From NCBI RefSeq assembly GCF_000429425.1, contig NZ_AUBV01000008.1, positions 1 to 64,000 on the forward strand: a stretch of 64,000 bases of DNA. The letters run 5' to 3'. A program made the position numbers and the translations under genes. Of this stretch, positions 52,811 through 61,869 are shown piece by piece. The first letter of the stretch is position 1; every line of letters begins with the position of its first letter. The notes beneath the pieces were generated by a model. It was not told the DNA's origin, ran no database searches, and saw only the letters and a list, made by a program, of their open reading frames with translations. This stretch comes from Algoriphagus mannitolivorans DSM 15301. GTDB taxonomy: Bacteria > Bacteroidota > Bacteroidia > Cytophagales > Cyclobacteriaceae.

Positions 52811-53843
52811 CCCTATCCGTCTGACTGCATGGAGTGAGGGATCAGGTTGTGGATGTAAGATAGCCCCAGCAATTTTGGAGCAAATCTTAGCTTCCAGCGG
52901 ATCCTTTTCCCAAAAAGACCCCAAGCTTTTGGTGGGGAATTCCTCCAAAGACGATGCGGCAGTCTATCAGGTCAGCGATGATTTGGCAGTCATCAATACC
53001 GTGGATTTTTTCACTCCGATTGTTGATGATCCTTTCGATTTTGGTAGAATATCGGCAGCAAACGCCATTTCAGATATTTATGCCATGGGAGGAAAGCCCA
53101 TTTTTGCCAATGCGATCCTTAGCTGGCCGGTGGAGAAAATTTCTCCTGAATTGGCCGCCAAAGTCATGGAAGGGGCCAAGGAGATCTGCCGTCAGGCAGG
53201 AATAGAATTGGCCGGTGGTCATTCCATTGCTGCAAAAGATCCAATTTTTGGACTTTCAGTCAACGGCATCATTCATCCACGAAAAATAAAAACCAATTCC
53301 GGAGCGAAGGCGGGAGATTTGATCTATTTGACCAAACCCATAGGAATTGGTGTACTAGCTACTGCCTTAAAAAGAGAGAAAATACAAGAAAAAGACTATT
53401 TAAACCTGCTGGATACAGCTTGTCGCTTGAATACTATCGGGGATTTATTGGGAAACCATGAAGAGGTTCATGCAATGACTGACGTGACTGGGTTCGGTCT
53501 TTTGGGCCATTTGATCGAAATGACGGAAGGTGCAGGGATAAGTGCAGAAGTCGAGCATTCTAAAATTCCGTTAATCGAAGGAATCCAAGAATATATCAAC
53601 CAGTTTATTTTCCCGGACAACACCTACCGAAACTGGAATGCTTTCAGTCCCAAAGTCAGCGGAATCCAAGGAATGGATTTGGTCAAATTCTGCGATCCTC
53701 AGACTAGCGGAGGTCTACTGATCGCAGTAGCGCCTGAAAACAAGGATTGGTTTGAGGAAACGATGAAGCAGGAGAAGCAGATCGTCTGGAAGATTGGCTC
53801 TTTTGTAGAAAAAAGGAACTTAGCCGTAGAAGTAATACCCTAA
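52800..53843 (+). CDS. selD: Selenide, water dikinase
   Basis: 347 aa, AIR synthase fold. The N-terminal active site GSGCGCK has Cys17 (not selenocysteine) and Lys20, equivalent to E. coli. Also DDAAVYQVSDDLAVINTVDFF and DPQTSGGLLIAV. It makes selenophosphate from selenide and ATP. No selA, selB or selC is visible in the window. The overlap with mnmH means the selenium goes to tRNA modification at least. Confidence 0.95.
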   Translation: METNPIRLTAWSEGSGCGCKIAPAILEQILASSGSFSQKDPKLLVGNSSKDDAAVYQVSDDLAVINTVDFFTPIVDDPFDFGRISAANAISDIYAMGGKPIFANAILSWPVEKISPELAAKVMEGAKEICRQAGIELAGGHSIAAKDPIFGLSVNGIIHPRKIKTNSGAKAGDLIYLTKPIGIGVLATALKREKIQEKDYLNLLDTACRLNTIGDLLGNHEEVHAMTDVTGFGLLGHLIEMTEGAGISAEVEHSKIPLIEGIQEYINQFIFPDNTYRNWNAFSPKVSGIQGMDLVKFCDPQTSGGLLIAVAPENKDWFEETMKQEKQIVWKIGSFVEKRNLAVEVIP

Positions 53844-53889
53844 TTAAATTTTGGAGAGGTATATTAAGGTAACCTAACACTCTCCCAAA

Positions 53890-54795
53890 ATGAACCTAAA
53901 ACCTATTCTAATCTCTATCCTTGGGCTATCGATCAGCTTGGAAACTTTATCTCAAATCCCGGAAAATTTGAAAAGCGAACTGGTAATCCTCCAAGTGGAA
54001 ACTTTGGAAGAAAAAACTATTCTTCTTGAATCCAGACATTTTGAAGCCCCCAACTGGTCAAGGGAAGGGGATTATTTACTGATCAATGCCGCGGGGAAAC
54101 TGGAGAAAATCTCTTTGGACGGAACCCATCTCGGCGAAGTATTCCCTGACCTCATTTCTCGGGTTAATAATGACCATGGTTTAAGTTTTGACGGCAAAAC
54201 TTTGGTGTTTAGCAGAAACGATGAGGGGCTAAGTTCAAGAATTTATACAATCCCCATAAAAGGGGGAAAACCCAAATTGATCACGGAAAACTATCCAAGC
54301 TATTGGCATGGAATCAGCCCGGACGGAAAGACCCTGGTTTATTGTGCTGAGCGAAATGGAGAATGGGACATTTGGGCTATCCCAACCAAAGGAGGTAAAG
54401 AAATCCGATTGACCGAAGAGCCGGGATTGGATGATGGACCGGAGTATTCTTACGATGGTAAATATATCTACTTTAATTCTCACCGAACTGGCCGAATGCA
54501 GGTATATCGAATGAAAGCCGACGGTTCTGAGCAGGAACAATTGACTTTTGATAATTTAGACAATTGGTTCCCGCATCCCTCTCCAGACAACAATTCAATT
54601 GTTTACATTTCCTATTTGGAAGATCAAAAAGGCGCTCATCCTTTTGGCAAGGATGTAAAACTCCGATTAATGGACTTGAATACCCGGAATATTAAGGATT
54701 TGACTCAGGTTTTTTACGGGGGACAAGGAACGATCAATGTACACAGCTGGTCTCCAGATGGAAAATGGATCGCTTTTGTCCGATACCACCGATAA
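53890..54795 (+). CDS. TolB-like beta-propeller protein, secreted
   Basis: 301 aa with a signal peptide (about 22 residues). WD40-like PD40 repeats: ISPDGKTLVYCAERNGEWDIWAI, YSYDGKYIYFNSHRTGRMQVYRM, WSPDGKWIAFVRYH. The repeats match TolB C-terminal propeller domains, but no N-terminal TolB domain is present. It may be a periplasmic protein-interaction module. It follows selD by 46 nt; a terminator follows. Confidence 0.83.
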   Translation: MNLKPILISILGLSISLETLSQIPENLKSELVILQVETLEEKTILLESRHFEAPNWSREGDYLLINAAGKLEKISLDGTHLGEVFPDLISRVNNDHGLSFDGKTLVFSRNDEGLSSRIYTIPIKGGKPKLITENYPSYWHGISPDGKTLVYCAERNGEWDIWAIPTKGGKEIRLTEEPGLDDGPEYSYDGKYIYFNSHRTGRMQVYRMKADGSEQEQLTFDNLDNWFPHPSPDNNSIVYISYLEDQKGAHPFGKDVKLRLMDLNTRNIKDLTQVFYGGQGTINVHSWSPDGKWIAFVRYHR

Positions 54796-54840
54796 AAGAA
54801 AAACCCGGAGAATTTTTCACATTCCCCGGGTCTTTTATTC
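54796..54840. terminator. Bidirectional terminator
   Basis: ACCCGGAGAAT / ATTCCCCGGGT stem (one mismatch, loop of 7 nt; 54803-54831) with a T run on the plus side (TCTTTTATT) and one (TTTTC) on the minus side. It lies between the convergent TolB-like and DUF502 genes. Confidence 0.8.
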
Positions 54841-54850
54841 CTTCAATAGC

Positions 54851-55408
54851 TTAATCTCCCAGGGATGAAACTCCACCGGAAACCATAAACTTCATCACAT
54901 CTGAACTTTTCACTCCATGTAATGGCTTCACTTTTTCTCTTTTGATTAGGAAAACATTCCCTGATACGTTGTAGCTGTGCGGGAAATAAACGGCAACCAT
55001 ATCATCCCTACCCGTCACGCTCATATCATCTTGGGTAATAAAACCTAAGCGACACATCGAGTCGGAAATCTCAACGATTACAGGTGAGCTGAATTTCTTC
55101 TTTTCCCCAACAAACGCCCCCATCAAATCCTTGATTGAGGTGTAGAGGAGACTGACCAAAGGAATTTTAAATACTCCTCTTTCAAACCATTCAAAAAATG
55201 GCTTGGTAAAGAACAGACTCGCCAGATATCCGATAAAGGTTATCAACCCTAATACCATCAAAATCCCAATGCCTGGGATGGGAACAGGGATTAGATTATC
55301 GAGAAAAACAAAAATGGCATAGATCACATAAAGAGTCACTGCCAGAGGTGTCAAAAACAACAACCCTCTAAAGAAGTAGGATATAATTCGTCTGTAGGTA
55401 AAAGCCAT
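54851..55408 (-). CDS. DUF502 family membrane protein
   Basis: 185 aa from the ATG at 55408 (MAFTYRRIISYFFRG). Two N-terminal membrane helices (GLLFLTPLAVTLYVIYAIFVF; GIGILMVLGLITFIGYLASLFF) and a C-terminal domain of the DUF502 type with SLLYTSIKDLMGAF. Function unknown. The 15 codons upstream of this ATG fall in a terminator hairpin, so the longer start at 55453 is unlikely. Confidence 0.85.
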   Translation of the reverse strand: MAFTYRRIISYFFRGLLFLTPLAVTLYVIYAIFVFLDNLIPVPIPGIGILMVLGLITFIGYLASLFFTKPFFEWFERGVFKIPLVSLLYTSIKDLMGAFVGEKKKFSSPVIVEISDSMCRLGFITQDDMSVTGRDDMVAVYFPHSYNVSGNVFLIKREKVKPLHGVKSSDVMKFMVSGGVSSLGD

Positions 55409-55422
55409 AGCCCAATAGAGAC

Positions 55423-55456
55423 AAAAAAAATGCCCAATCGTCAGAAAGGGCATTTT
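55423..55456 (-). terminator. Intrinsic terminator after the DUF1080 gene
   Basis: On the minus strand AAAATGCCC (55448-55456), 12-nt loop, GGGCATTTT (55427-55435) and eight consecutive U. It lies 15 nt before the DUF502 start codon. Transcription of DUF502 would need read-through or an unusual promoter inside the hairpin. Confidence 0.8.
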
Positions 55457-55475
55457 ATTGTACGGATTCAGAAAA

Positions 55476-56102
55476 TCAATCCAAAATTTTCACTTTCACA
55501 CTTCTGTAATAGATTACACTTTCCGGGTCATGGGCTTGCAGTGCTATGGTTCCTGAACTCAATTTTTTGGTCCCTAAATCTGCTCCACGCTTATCGTCCT
55601 TAGACTCGTCATATTCATTGATGGTTTTGCCGTTGACTTTGACAGTGATCTTGCTCCCTTCTACGATCACGTGCTCGGTATACCATTCTCCATCTTCCAC
55701 ATATACTTCACGGACATCCTGAAAAGAATATACGCTGCCCGTTTTTCTCCAGTCTCCGTGGCTTTGATTGACTTGGATTTCATAGCCTACATTAGGCCAA
55801 CCGTTTTCTTGGTATTGGGTATGGATAAAAATCCCGGAATTGGCCTTAGGCATAGTTTTCACCTCAACCATCAACTCGAAATTTTTGAAATCATGATTAC
55901 CAACATGCCCCATATAAAAGGCATGACCTCTAGGCCCAGCCACTTTGATGACTCCGTCATCCACAGTAAAAGACCCGGGATTTTCGGATACTTTCCAACC
56001 TTCCAAATTCTTTCCATTAAAAAGCTCAATCCATTCTCCGTTTTGGGAATATCCTGAGAAGGAAAGCATTAAAAATCCGCAAAGTGCAATTAGTGTTTTC
56101 AT
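55476..56102 (-). CDS. DUF1080 (3-keto-disaccharide hydrolase-like) secreted protein
   Basis: 208 aa with a signal peptide (MKTLIALCGFLMLSFSGYSQ). One concanavalin-like lectin fold: EWIELFNGKNLEGWKV opens the domain, followed by SGIFIHTQYQENGWPNVGYEIQVNQSHGDWRKTGSVY, then GTIALQAHDPESVIYYRSVKVK. Family members are thought to cleave 3-keto-glycosides. It is a single gene between two terminators. Confidence 0.85.
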   Translation of the reverse strand: MKTLIALCGFLMLSFSGYSQNGEWIELFNGKNLEGWKVSENPGSFTVDDGVIKVAGPRGHAFYMGHVGNHDFKNFELMVEVKTMPKANSGIFIHTQYQENGWPNVGYEIQVNQSHGDWRKTGSVYSFQDVREVYVEDGEWYTEHVIVEGSKITVKVNGKTINEYDESKDDKRGADLGTKKLSSGTIALQAHDPESVIYYRSVKVKILD

Positions 56103-56164
56103 AGGTTTTTTGGTTTGTCATCCTAAAATAAGTAGGATTTCAGCAGAATCCCTTACCACTAAAA

Positions 56165-56199
56165 ACAAAAAAGCTCCGAAGTCAAACTCCGGAGCTTTT
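56165..56199 (-). terminator. Intrinsic terminator of the nqr operon
   Basis: On the minus strand AAAAGCTCCG (56190-56199), 11-nt loop, CGGAGCTTTT (56169-56178) and U-rich continuation. It is 19 nt after the nqrE stop codon, and shows that the operon ends there without nqrF. Confidence 0.85.
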
Positions 56200-56217
56200 G
56201 AATTTATAATTTGAAAA

Positions 56218-56829
56218 TTATAGATCAATACCCATGAAAGACATGAAGGCAATACCCATCAAGCCAGTCAAAAGCATGGTAATTCCCAAACCTTTCAAAC
56301 CGTTTGGAACGGCTGAATATTTCAATTTCTCTCGGATAGCAGCCAAAGCTACAATGGCAAGCAAGAAGCCTGTACCTGAGCCAAAGCCATATACTGCAGA
56401 TTCTGCGAATGTATAGTCACGCTGAGCCATGAACAAAGATCCACCCAAGATTGCGCAGTTTACCGCGATCAAAGGAAGGAAGATACCCAACTGACCATAA
56501 AGTGCTGGAGCAAATTTCTCCACGACCATCTCCACCAATTGTACCATGGCCGCGATAATTGCGATAAACATGATGAATCTCAAGAAAGACAGGTCAATGC
56601 TTGCCATATCTGCACCGATCCAAGTCAAAGCACCTTCTTTCAACACAAACTCATTCAAAAGCCAGTTGACAGGGGTAGTTACCGAAAGTACGAATACTAC
56701 TGCGGCACCCAAACCAAGGGCAGTACTTACTTTCTTAGAAACGGCCAAAAAGGAACACATTCCCAGGAAGTAAGCGAAAATCATATTGTCGATAAATACC
56801 GACCGAATACCTAAGCTGATTAATTCCAT
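56218..56829 (-). CDS. nqrE: Na+-translocating NADH:quinone reductase subunit E
   Basis: 203 aa, six membrane helices. It has [23 protein letters not shown] and [17 protein letters not shown], the two conserved Cys-containing helices that hold an Fe-S centre between NqrD and NqrE. Last gene of the operon. Confidence 0.96.
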   Translation of the reverse strand: MELISLGIRSVFIDNMIFAYFLGMCSFLAVSKKVSTALGLGAAVVFVLSVTTPVNWLLNEFVLKEGALTWIGADMASIDLSFLRFIMFIAIIAAMVQLVEMVVEKFAPALYGQLGIFLPLIAVNCAILGGSLFMAQRDYTFAESAVYGFGSGTGFLLAIVALAAIREKLKYSAVPNGLKGLGITMLLTGLMGIAFMSFMGIDL

Positions 56830-56842
56830 TTTATTATTCCTT

Positions 56843-57523
56843 TTAGTGTTCTACGTAACCAGTTTTTGTTCTCTGCACCCAAACGATCAATCCGAGGATG
56901 ATGAACGCTCCTACCGGAGAGACCATCAGACCGTTGGTGGCTAGCTTAAAGTCAGGACCGATCCATCCGGAGATAGTTTCGAATACAGGAATCCCGAAAA
57001 CAGAACCTGAACCCCAAAGCTCTCTAAAGAAAGCTACAGTCAAGATGATCCAAGAATAACCCATAGCTGAACCCAAACCATCCAATACGGAATCGTAAGG
57101 CTTATTGCCCAAGGCGAAAGCTTCCAATCGGCCCATTACGATACAGTTGGTAATGATCAAACCGATGAATACGGAAAGTTCTTTATACATATCATAAGCA
57201 AAGGCTTTCAAAACCTCACTTACCAAAGTAACCAAGGTCGCTACTACCGCTAGCTGTACGATAATTCGAACTCGGCCAGGAATTGTATTTCTCATCACAG
57301 AAATCACGAAGTTGGACATCGCAATTACGAAGATTACAGAAATCGCCATGACCAAGGTCGGCTTCATCTGGGTAGTTACCGCAAGAGCGGAACAAATCCC
57401 CAAAACCTGAATGGTGATCGGGTTGTCATCCACCAATGGGTCAGTAACCAGTTTTTTTCTACGCTTGGAAAAAAGTGCCTCTGCAGGCTTTTTCTCAATC
57501 GCTTTTGCTGTTTCAGTACTCAT
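56843..57523 (-). CDS. nqrD: Na+-translocating NADH:quinone reductase subunit D
   Basis: 226 aa, six membrane helices, homologous to NqrE. The Cys helices are [18 protein letters not shown] and [18 protein letters not shown] charged N-terminal extension of about 30 residues ([15 protein letters not shown]) is present. It pairs with NqrE. Confidence 0.96.
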   Translation of the reverse strand: MSTETAKAIEKKPAEALFSKRRKKLVTDPLVDDNPITIQVLGICSALAVTTQMKPTLVMAISVIFVIAMSNFVISVMRNTIPGRVRIIVQLAVVATLVTLVSEVLKAFAYDMYKELSVFIGLIITNCIVMGRLEAFALGNKPYDSVLDGLGSAMGYSWIILTVAFFRELWGSGSVFGIPVFETISGWIGPDFKLATNGLMVSPVGAFIILGLIVWVQRTKTGYVEH

Positions 57524-57551
57524 TTTATTAATACTTTGAGTTGAAAATTAA

Positions 57552-58301
57552 TTAAAGACCGGCAACTGCCTGGCTGGATGATTTTGACTTGATATAGGTC
57601 TCATAGTGACCCAAATATGCTTTCAGCATATTATTCACACCTGTTCCGGTGATGGTAGCACCAGACATTCCGTCCACTTTGTGTTCTTCACCGGAATAAT
57701 CCTTGCCTTCACCTTTTTGCATTTGAACAGCCACTAATTCGCCGGATTCATCGAAAATCTTTTTCCCGATGTATCTCTCCTGTACTCCGCCTTCGGTGAT
57801 TCTCGCACCCAAACCTGGAGTTTCTCCAGCGTGAGCCAAAGTGATACCCGCGATCGTGTTCATGTCAGTTTCCAAAGCAAGGTAACCCCAAATGGCATCC
57901 CAAAGACCAGCTCCATAAAGCGGGAAAATATAAGACTCCACAGCATCAGGCTGACCTTCTGCATGAAACATGAATACTGGATATTGTCTCTTATCTGCAG
58001 GTTTTTTGTAATCCTTAGCAATTTCAACTTTCTCAGCTTCTACGCTGGAAATTTCATTACCATTGATATCTACTACAGTTGAAGAGATTCTTTTAGCATA
58101 AAACTCATTGATCTGAGCAGGAGACATTGCGTCAATTTCCTCTGCACTTACTACAGCACCCAAGATTTGCTTTTTCTTATCCAAAGCAATTGCTTCTTGC
58201 TGCATAGGTCCCAAAACTTGGGAAGTACCGGAAAGGAGTAATCCCAAAACTATCGTTAAGACAGCTGAAAAAACGATAATATATGTATTAGACTGTTGCA
58301 C
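57552..58301 (-). CDS. nqrC: Na+-translocating NADH:quinone reductase subunit C
   Basis: 249 aa with one N-terminal helix and a periplasmic FMN domain. The flavin-attachment motif is MSGATITGTGV (the Thr after SGA is the covalent FMN site). Overlaps nqrB by 14 nt. Confidence 0.96.
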   Translation of the reverse strand: MQQSNTYIIVFSAVLTIVLGLLLSGTSQVLGPMQQEAIALDKKKQILGAVVSAEEIDAMSPAQINEFYAKRISSTVVDINGNEISSVEAEKVEIAKDYKKPADKRQYPVFMFHAEGQPDAVESYIFPLYGAGLWDAIWGYLALETDMNTIAGITLAHAGETPGLGARITEGGVQERYIGKKIFDESGELVAVQMQKGEGKDYSGEEHKVDGMSGATITGTGVNNMLKAYLGHYETYIKSKSSSQAVAGL

Positions 58302-59487
58302 GTTGTAACCTCCTTGTTTTGTTAGCTTTTACCACATAATAATCGATCAAAGGTGCCATCACGTTCATGAATAGAACGGCAAGCATGATACCTTCAGGAT
58401 AGGCAGGGTTAGTTACTCGGATAATCACCGTCAAAACCCCGATCAGAATACCATAAATCCACTTTCCAGCCTCGGTCTGCGCAGCAGATACCGGATCAGT
58501 AGCCATGAAAACAACACCGAATGCCAAACCACCCATTACTAAATGATAGTGTGCAGGCATAGCCATGTATTCATTTACTGCCAAAGCGTTCATCAAAAGA
58601 CCCATCGCAAAAGCACCACTGAATCCACCTACAATGATTTTCCAGCTAGCCACTCCGGTAGCAATCAAGATCACCGCTCCGACTAATGCCATCAAGGTAG
58701 AAGTTTCACCGATCGAGCCAGGAATCCATCCCAAAAACATATTCATAAAACTGAAATCTCCCCCAAACGCCGAATTGTGAGTATTGAGGGCTTCCACTGC
58801 TGGGGTGCCCTCCACACCTGCGTTGTAAGCTACAGCTAGTGCCGTAGCTCCGGAGAATCCGTCAACTGCAGTCTTTTCACCCAAATAAGTCCAAACTTGA
58901 TCACCTGAAATCTGTGCTGGATAAGCGAAATAAAGGAAAGCTCTTGCAGTCATCGCCACGTTGAGGATGTTCATCCCCGTACCTCCAAATACTTCTTTGC
59001 CAATCACTACCGCGAAGATGGTCGCTAGAGCTACTTGCCACAAAGGAATGTAAGGAGGCATTACTAAGGCAATCAACATTCCGGATACCAAGTATCCTTC
59101 AGAAATTGGGTGATTTCGGATCACGCAGAAGGTAAACTCAGTCAAGAGACCTACAGCATAAGAAACAATCAGAATAGGCAACACGGACATTGCTCCGAAA
59201 AGCGCTTTGTCCATAAAACCAACTTCCTCGCCAGTAGCCAAGAAGTGCTGATGTCCAATATTCAAAATCCCGAACAAAAGAGCTGGAATCATCGCGATTA
59301 CCACGGTGATCATCACTCTTTTCAAGTCAGTTGCATCCTTGATTTGTGCACCTTTTGCTTTTGTGGTCAAATCTGGAGCAAATACGATGGTTCTATGTCC
59401 TTCGTAAAGTGTATAAAACTTTTCCCACTTACCGCCCTTTTCAAAGTTTGGCTTGATGCTGTCGAAAAGATTCTGTAATGCCTTCAT
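58288..59487 (-). CDS. nqrB: Na+-translocating NADH:quinone reductase subunit B
   Basis: 399 aa, about ten membrane helices. Covalent FMN site in DGFSGATALAVAYN. The N terminus lies in the cytoplasm, with the GTGMNILNVAMTARAFLYFAYP block. It is the main Na+-transporting and quinone-reducing membrane subunit. Confidence 0.96.
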   Translation of the reverse strand: MKALQNLFDSIKPNFEKGGKWEKFYTLYEGHRTIVFAPDLTTKAKGAQIKDATDLKRVMITVVIAMIPALLFGILNIGHQHFLATGEEVGFMDKALFGAMSVLPILIVSYAVGLLTEFTFCVIRNHPISEGYLVSGMLIALVMPPYIPLWQVALATIFAVVIGKEVFGGTGMNILNVAMTARAFLYFAYPAQISGDQVWTYLGEKTAVDGFSGATALAVAYNAGVEGTPAVEALNTHNSAFGGDFSFMNMFLGWIPGSIGETSTLMALVGAVILIATGVASWKIIVGGFSGAFAMGLLMNALAVNEYMAMPAHYHLVMGGLAFGVVFMATDPVSAAQTEAGKWIYGILIGVLTVIIRVTNPAYPEGIMLAVLFMNVMAPLIDYYVVKANKTRRLQRATV

Positions 59488-59490
59488 ATC

Positions 59491-60840
59491 TTAACTATAC
59501 ATTAATAATTCAATCCCATGTCTTACCAACTCCTGCAATTCGTTCTTTGAAGGATCGACAAATTCACATAGAGCTACATCCTCTTCAATGATCTCATAAA
59601 GTCCCAACTCTTCCATTTCGTCAAAGTCTTCCGCATGGATAGCTTTAAACAAATAAGTTGGAAGAATATCCATTGGAAGGACTTTTTCAAATACGCCTGA
59701 AACTACAAATGGTCTTTCTTCACCATGTGTATTTGTATCTACCTTAAATTCCCCTTTGTGTAAGAAAGAAAGCATTCCGATTGCTTTGTGGAAGCTCAAT
59801 TTGGAAGTGGAAGGCTTAAGCCAACCCAAAAACTCCTCGTAGTCCCCTTCAGGGATAACTGTAATCTGATTGTGATAAAAACCGAGATAACCGTCTAGGT
59901 TGATTTTTTCACCTGTCAAAACGTTGCCAGAAATCACTCTTACATGACCAGAGTTGAGATTTCCTTTGACGTAGGAGGAAACATTTGCTCCTACATAAGT
60001 CTTCACATATCCAGTCTTGGTCAATTCAGAACCTGTTAAGGCGATGGTCTTGGAGGCATCATACACACCTTCCAATACAGCCTTTCCGATTTGAACCACT
60101 CCATAAGGGTTCACGGTCCAAACAAGGTCTCCCTTGTTGATCGGATCCAAATGGTGAATCTGCACGCCTACGTTACCCGCAGGGTGTGGTCCGGAAAACT
60201 GATTGATTTGGGCATTTTTCACGCCGGAGAATACTGCAGGAGCTGATTTTGACCCGTCCAGATTCAGGTGAACTTTCCCGGGAGTCAATTTCGCCAATGC
60301 ATCGATACCTGCCTGGAAGTACTTTTCCTCTCCCTGAAGTGCAAATCCGTAATCCGGTGCAAGGGGATGGGTGTCAAAACCAGAAACATAGATCGCCTTA
60401 GGAGTGTCTGCCGGATTCGCTACAACCCCATAAGGACGCTGGATAATGTTTGGCCATACACCGGAAGCTGCCAATTTGGAGGCGATAGCTTCAGCTGGTT
60501 GGTTCAAATCAATTTTTCCAAAATTCTCGTGGGAGATCGCTGAATCAGCCAGAATCTTGATTTCAAGAAGTTTTCTCTTCTCTCCTCTTTTGACCTCGAT
60601 GATTTCTCCGGATACCGGAGCTGCGTAGATAACCTGATCCATGGCTTTGTCGATCAGGATGGGAGTGCCGGCCTTCACCGTATCTCCCTCGTTCACAAGG
60701 ACTTTGGGACGCTGAATCCCAGGGAAGTCCGTTGGCTTAATGGCGAAGGTCTGAGCTCCAGCAAGATTAGAAAGCTCTAGAGGAGCCTTTCCAACGAGCT
60801 TGAGGTCGAATCCCTTCCTAAGCTTCACTATTTTAGACAT
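59491..60840 (-). CDS. nqrA: Na+-translocating NADH:quinone reductase subunit A
   Basis: 449 aa soluble subunit with no cofactor site of its own. N-terminal KLRKGFDLKLVGKAP and the GGDTVKAG-like VLVNEGDTVKAGTPI biotinyl-like domain, then DTHPLAPDYGF. First gene of the operon; nqrA-nqrB gap is 3 nt. Confidence 0.95.
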   Translation of the reverse strand: MSKIVKLRKGFDLKLVGKAPLELSNLAGAQTFAIKPTDFPGIQRPKVLVNEGDTVKAGTPILIDKAMDQVIYAAPVSGEIIEVKRGEKRKLLEIKILADSAISHENFGKIDLNQPAEAIASKLAASGVWPNIIQRPYGVVANPADTPKAIYVSGFDTHPLAPDYGFALQGEEKYFQAGIDALAKLTPGKVHLNLDGSKSAPAVFSGVKNAQINQFSGPHPAGNVGVQIHHLDPINKGDLVWTVNPYGVVQIGKAVLEGVYDASKTIALTGSELTKTGYVKTYVGANVSSYVKGNLNSGHVRVISGNVLTGEKINLDGYLGFYHNQITVIPEGDYEEFLGWLKPSTSKLSFHKAIGMLSFLHKGEFKVDTNTHGEERPFVVSGVFEKVLPMDILPTYLFKAIHAEDFDEMEELGLYEIIEEDVALCEFVDPSKNELQELVRHGIELLMYS

Positions 60841-60859
60841 ATCTGTTTTTGAACTAGGT

Positions 60860-60885
60860 GCGTTTTGAAAAACGCCCCAAATCTA
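60860..60885 (-). promoter_or_regulatory. nqr operon -7 box with 5'-terminal hairpin
   Basis: On the minus strand TAGATTTG (60878-60885), exact -7 match. Just downstream GCGTTTT-2 nt-AAAACGC (60860-60875) would form a 7-bp hairpin at the very 5' end of the transcript, which could protect it from decay. No good -33. Confidence 0.4.
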
Positions 60886-60972
60886 AAGAAAAACCTTTTG
60901 AATTGGAGCCAAAGTCACATTTATTCTTAGAACTTTTGATTAAAGGGCAAGGCGTTAATTTATCGGATTTAA

Positions 60973-61869
60973 TCAGTCTTGAAGTAGATTTTCTTCCATT
61001 GACTCCAAGTGGTTTTTGACTTGTTCCATCAACCACATCGGTGTAGAGGTAGCCCCACAGACCCCGACAGAATCCTCTGGCCTAAACCACTCGGGATCAA
61101 CTTCTGTTTCGTTTTCGATAAAATAACTTCTCGGATTCTCGGCAAGACATACCTGATACAAGGCCTTCCCGTTGGAGCTCTTTTTCCCCGAAACAAAAAG
61201 AATGACATCATTCTCTTGGGCAAATTTTTGAAGCTGAGGCTCTCGATTAGACACTTGTCGGCAGATGGAATCATTGGCATTGAAGTCAAGTTCGTCCAGC
61301 TCGCCTTTGGTATTTTTAATCCGGCTTTCGATTTTTTCTGACAAATCGTAAAAGCCTTTGGTACTCTTCGTTGTTTGACTGAATAGGGTCACTGGCCTCT
61401 GGTAGTCGATTTTATCCAAATCGGAATCTTCCATCACCACGATGGCTTTTTCCAGAGTCTGCCCTGTCAGTCCGATGACTTCTGCATGGCCTTTTTTGCC
61501 ATAAATCACGATCTGACCGTTTTCCCGTTCCATTTTGTCAAAAGCAGTTTTGACGCGGTGCTGAAGCTTGAGCACAACAGGACAGGAAGCATCGATCAAC
61601 TCAATGTTATTTTCAATGGCTGTTTTATAGGTTTCGGGTGGTTCTCCATGTGCCCGAATGAGAACTTTGCAGTCACTGAGGCTTTGAAGCTGATCCCGAT
61701 CTATGACCACCAGACCTTTTTCCCGCAGTCTTTTTACCTCCATATCATTGTGGACGATGTCGCCCAGACAATAGAGTCGATCAGAATTCTCCATCTCATC
61801 CTCTGCCATTTTGATGGCAAATTCCACCCCAAAGCAGTATCCTGAGTTTTTATCAATGGTTACCTGCAT
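60973..61869 (-). CDS. ispH: 4-hydroxy-3-methylbut-2-enyl diphosphate reductase
   Basis: 298 aa from the ATG at 61869 (MQVTIDKNSGYCFGV). The 4Fe-4S ligands are Cys12 (GYCFGV), DASCPVV, and GVCGATSTP. Active-site His and Glu in RAHGEPP; TQTTKST-like FSQTTKST. It makes IPP and DMAPP, the last MEP pathway step (ispE is at 35299). It overlaps the end of cmk by 17 nt; the cmk-ispH pairing is common across bacteria. The frame's 21 extra upstream codons lie inside cmk. Confidence 0.96.
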   Translation of the reverse strand: MQVTIDKNSGYCFGVEFAIKMAEDEMENSDRLYCLGDIVHNDMEVKRLREKGLVVIDRDQLQSLSDCKVLIRAHGEPPETYKTAIENNIELIDASCPVVLKLQHRVKTAFDKMERENGQIVIYGKKGHAEVIGLTGQTLEKAIVVMEDSDLDKIDYQRPVTLFSQTTKSTKGFYDLSEKIESRIKNTKGELDELDFNANDSICRQVSNREPQLQKFAQENDVILFVSGKKSSNGKALYQVCLAENPRSYFIENETEVDPEWFRPEDSVGVCGATSTPMWLMEQVKNHLESMEENLLQD

